Assembly: GCA_046760905.1 (NCBI GenBank) | Contig: JBHIFB010000044.1 | Span: 1-24,030, forward strand | Origin: JBHIFB01 sp046760905 | GTDB taxonomy: Bacteria > Gemmatimonadota > CAZMKB01 | Length of the DNA: 24,030 bases | Direction: 5' to 3' | Shown here: in pieces, positions 23,777 through 24,030 of the stretch | How the letters are laid out: every line of letters begins with the position of its first letter | How positions within the stretch are numbered: the stretch's first letter is position 1 | The notes under the pieces: generated by a model | What the model saw: the letters and a program-made list of their open reading frames with translations, nothing else | Databases searched by the model: none | Told to the model about the DNA's origin: nothing | Made by a program: the position numbers and the translations under genes

Positions 23777-24030
23777 ATGCCTACTCAAGAGCGACCGGAA
23801 AAGATAGGAAAAATACTGAAGGAGCTTCTGCATAATCTTGGAATTGACAAGAGAATAGAAGAGTATGAAGCGTACTTTTCATGGGACAAAGTTGTTGGAG
23901 ATAAAATATCTAAAATATCAAGAGTTAAAAGTGTAAAAGATGGTCTTTTATTCGTGGAGGTAAAGGGCTCGGTATGGATGAGCGAAATAAAGTTGATGAA
24001 ACCGGAAATTCTAGAGAGACTCAACAGTGG
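23777..24030 (+). CDS. DciA-like (DUF721) protein, cut by the window edge
   Basis: Eighty-four residues from ATG 23777 to the right edge begin MPTQERPEKIGKILKELLHN and include SWDKVVGDKISKISRVKSVKDG, LFVEVKGSVWMSEIKLMKPE and ILERLN. This is the DUF721 pattern (W-x-x-V-V-G, a DG-L-x-V-x-V strand, then W-x-x-E-L-like). DciA is the replicative-helicase (DnaB) loader or operator in most bacteria lacking DnaC/DnaI, and it is often encoded next to recF and gyrB. The C-terminus is missing only because the window ends. Upstream SD is weak (CAGGTAAAGC). Confidence 0.8.
   Translation, partial: MPTQERPEKIGKILKELLHNLGIDKRIEEYEAYFSWDKVVGDKISKISRVKSVKDGLLFVEVKGSVWMSEIKLMKPEILERLNS

Overview
The window is a chromosomal replication-origin neighbourhood from a Gram-negative-type bacterium. 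YidC has the long N-terminal periplasmic domain, and there are secreted proteins with signal peptides. I cannot assign a phylum. The dispersed gene order, the secreted papain-like and beta-helix proteins and the frequent TTG starts would suit a poorly sampled candidate phylum, but that is inference. Promoters look like ordinary sigma-70 (-35 TTGACA-like, 17-18 bp, -10 TATAAT-like). UGA is a normal stop codon.

Layout. (1) 1-1150: degraded mobile DNA, an IS91-type transposase broken by a nonsense codon and running off the left edge, then an IS630-type transposase reduced to its N-terminal part. (2) 1150-7600: accessory genes, namely ferritin, a stand-alone acetylating aldehyde dehydrogenase, a PP-loop/NFACT-R RNA-thiolation-like protein, a secreted papain-family peptidase, and a secreted beta-helix protein whose C-terminal domain resembles that of the peptidase. 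(3) 7600-7935: an intergenic region with several DnaA-box-like 9-mers. (4) 7936-10834 (minus): a tight operon parA-parB-M23 peptidase-bactofilin. (5) 11073-13661 (plus): a large radical SAM/DUF2344 fusion protein, convergent with mnmG. (6) 13658-19404 (minus): rpmH-rnpA-yidD-yidC-mnmE-mnmG, the classic origin-side cluster, with two parS sites lying inside the two ends of mnmG. (7) 19742-24030 (plus): dnaA, dnaN, recF and the start of a DciA/DUF721 gene.

How it fits together. The strand switch at 19405-19741, the three identical TTTTCCACA boxes in the AT-rich dnaA-dnaN gap and the change of base skew between dnaA and dnaN point to oriC at about 21074-21358. parS, ParA and ParB would segregate that origin. 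ParB is translationally linked to a membrane-anchored LytM-type peptidase and a bactofilin, which suggests coupling of segregation, cytoskeleton and cell-wall remodelling. rpmH/rnpA/yidD/yidC supply ribosome assembly, tRNA 5' maturation and membrane insertion; mnmE and mnmG act together in tRNA wobble-uridine modification.

No tRNA, rRNA or CRISPR array was seen. Base counts and similarity statements were made by eye and from memory of the families.
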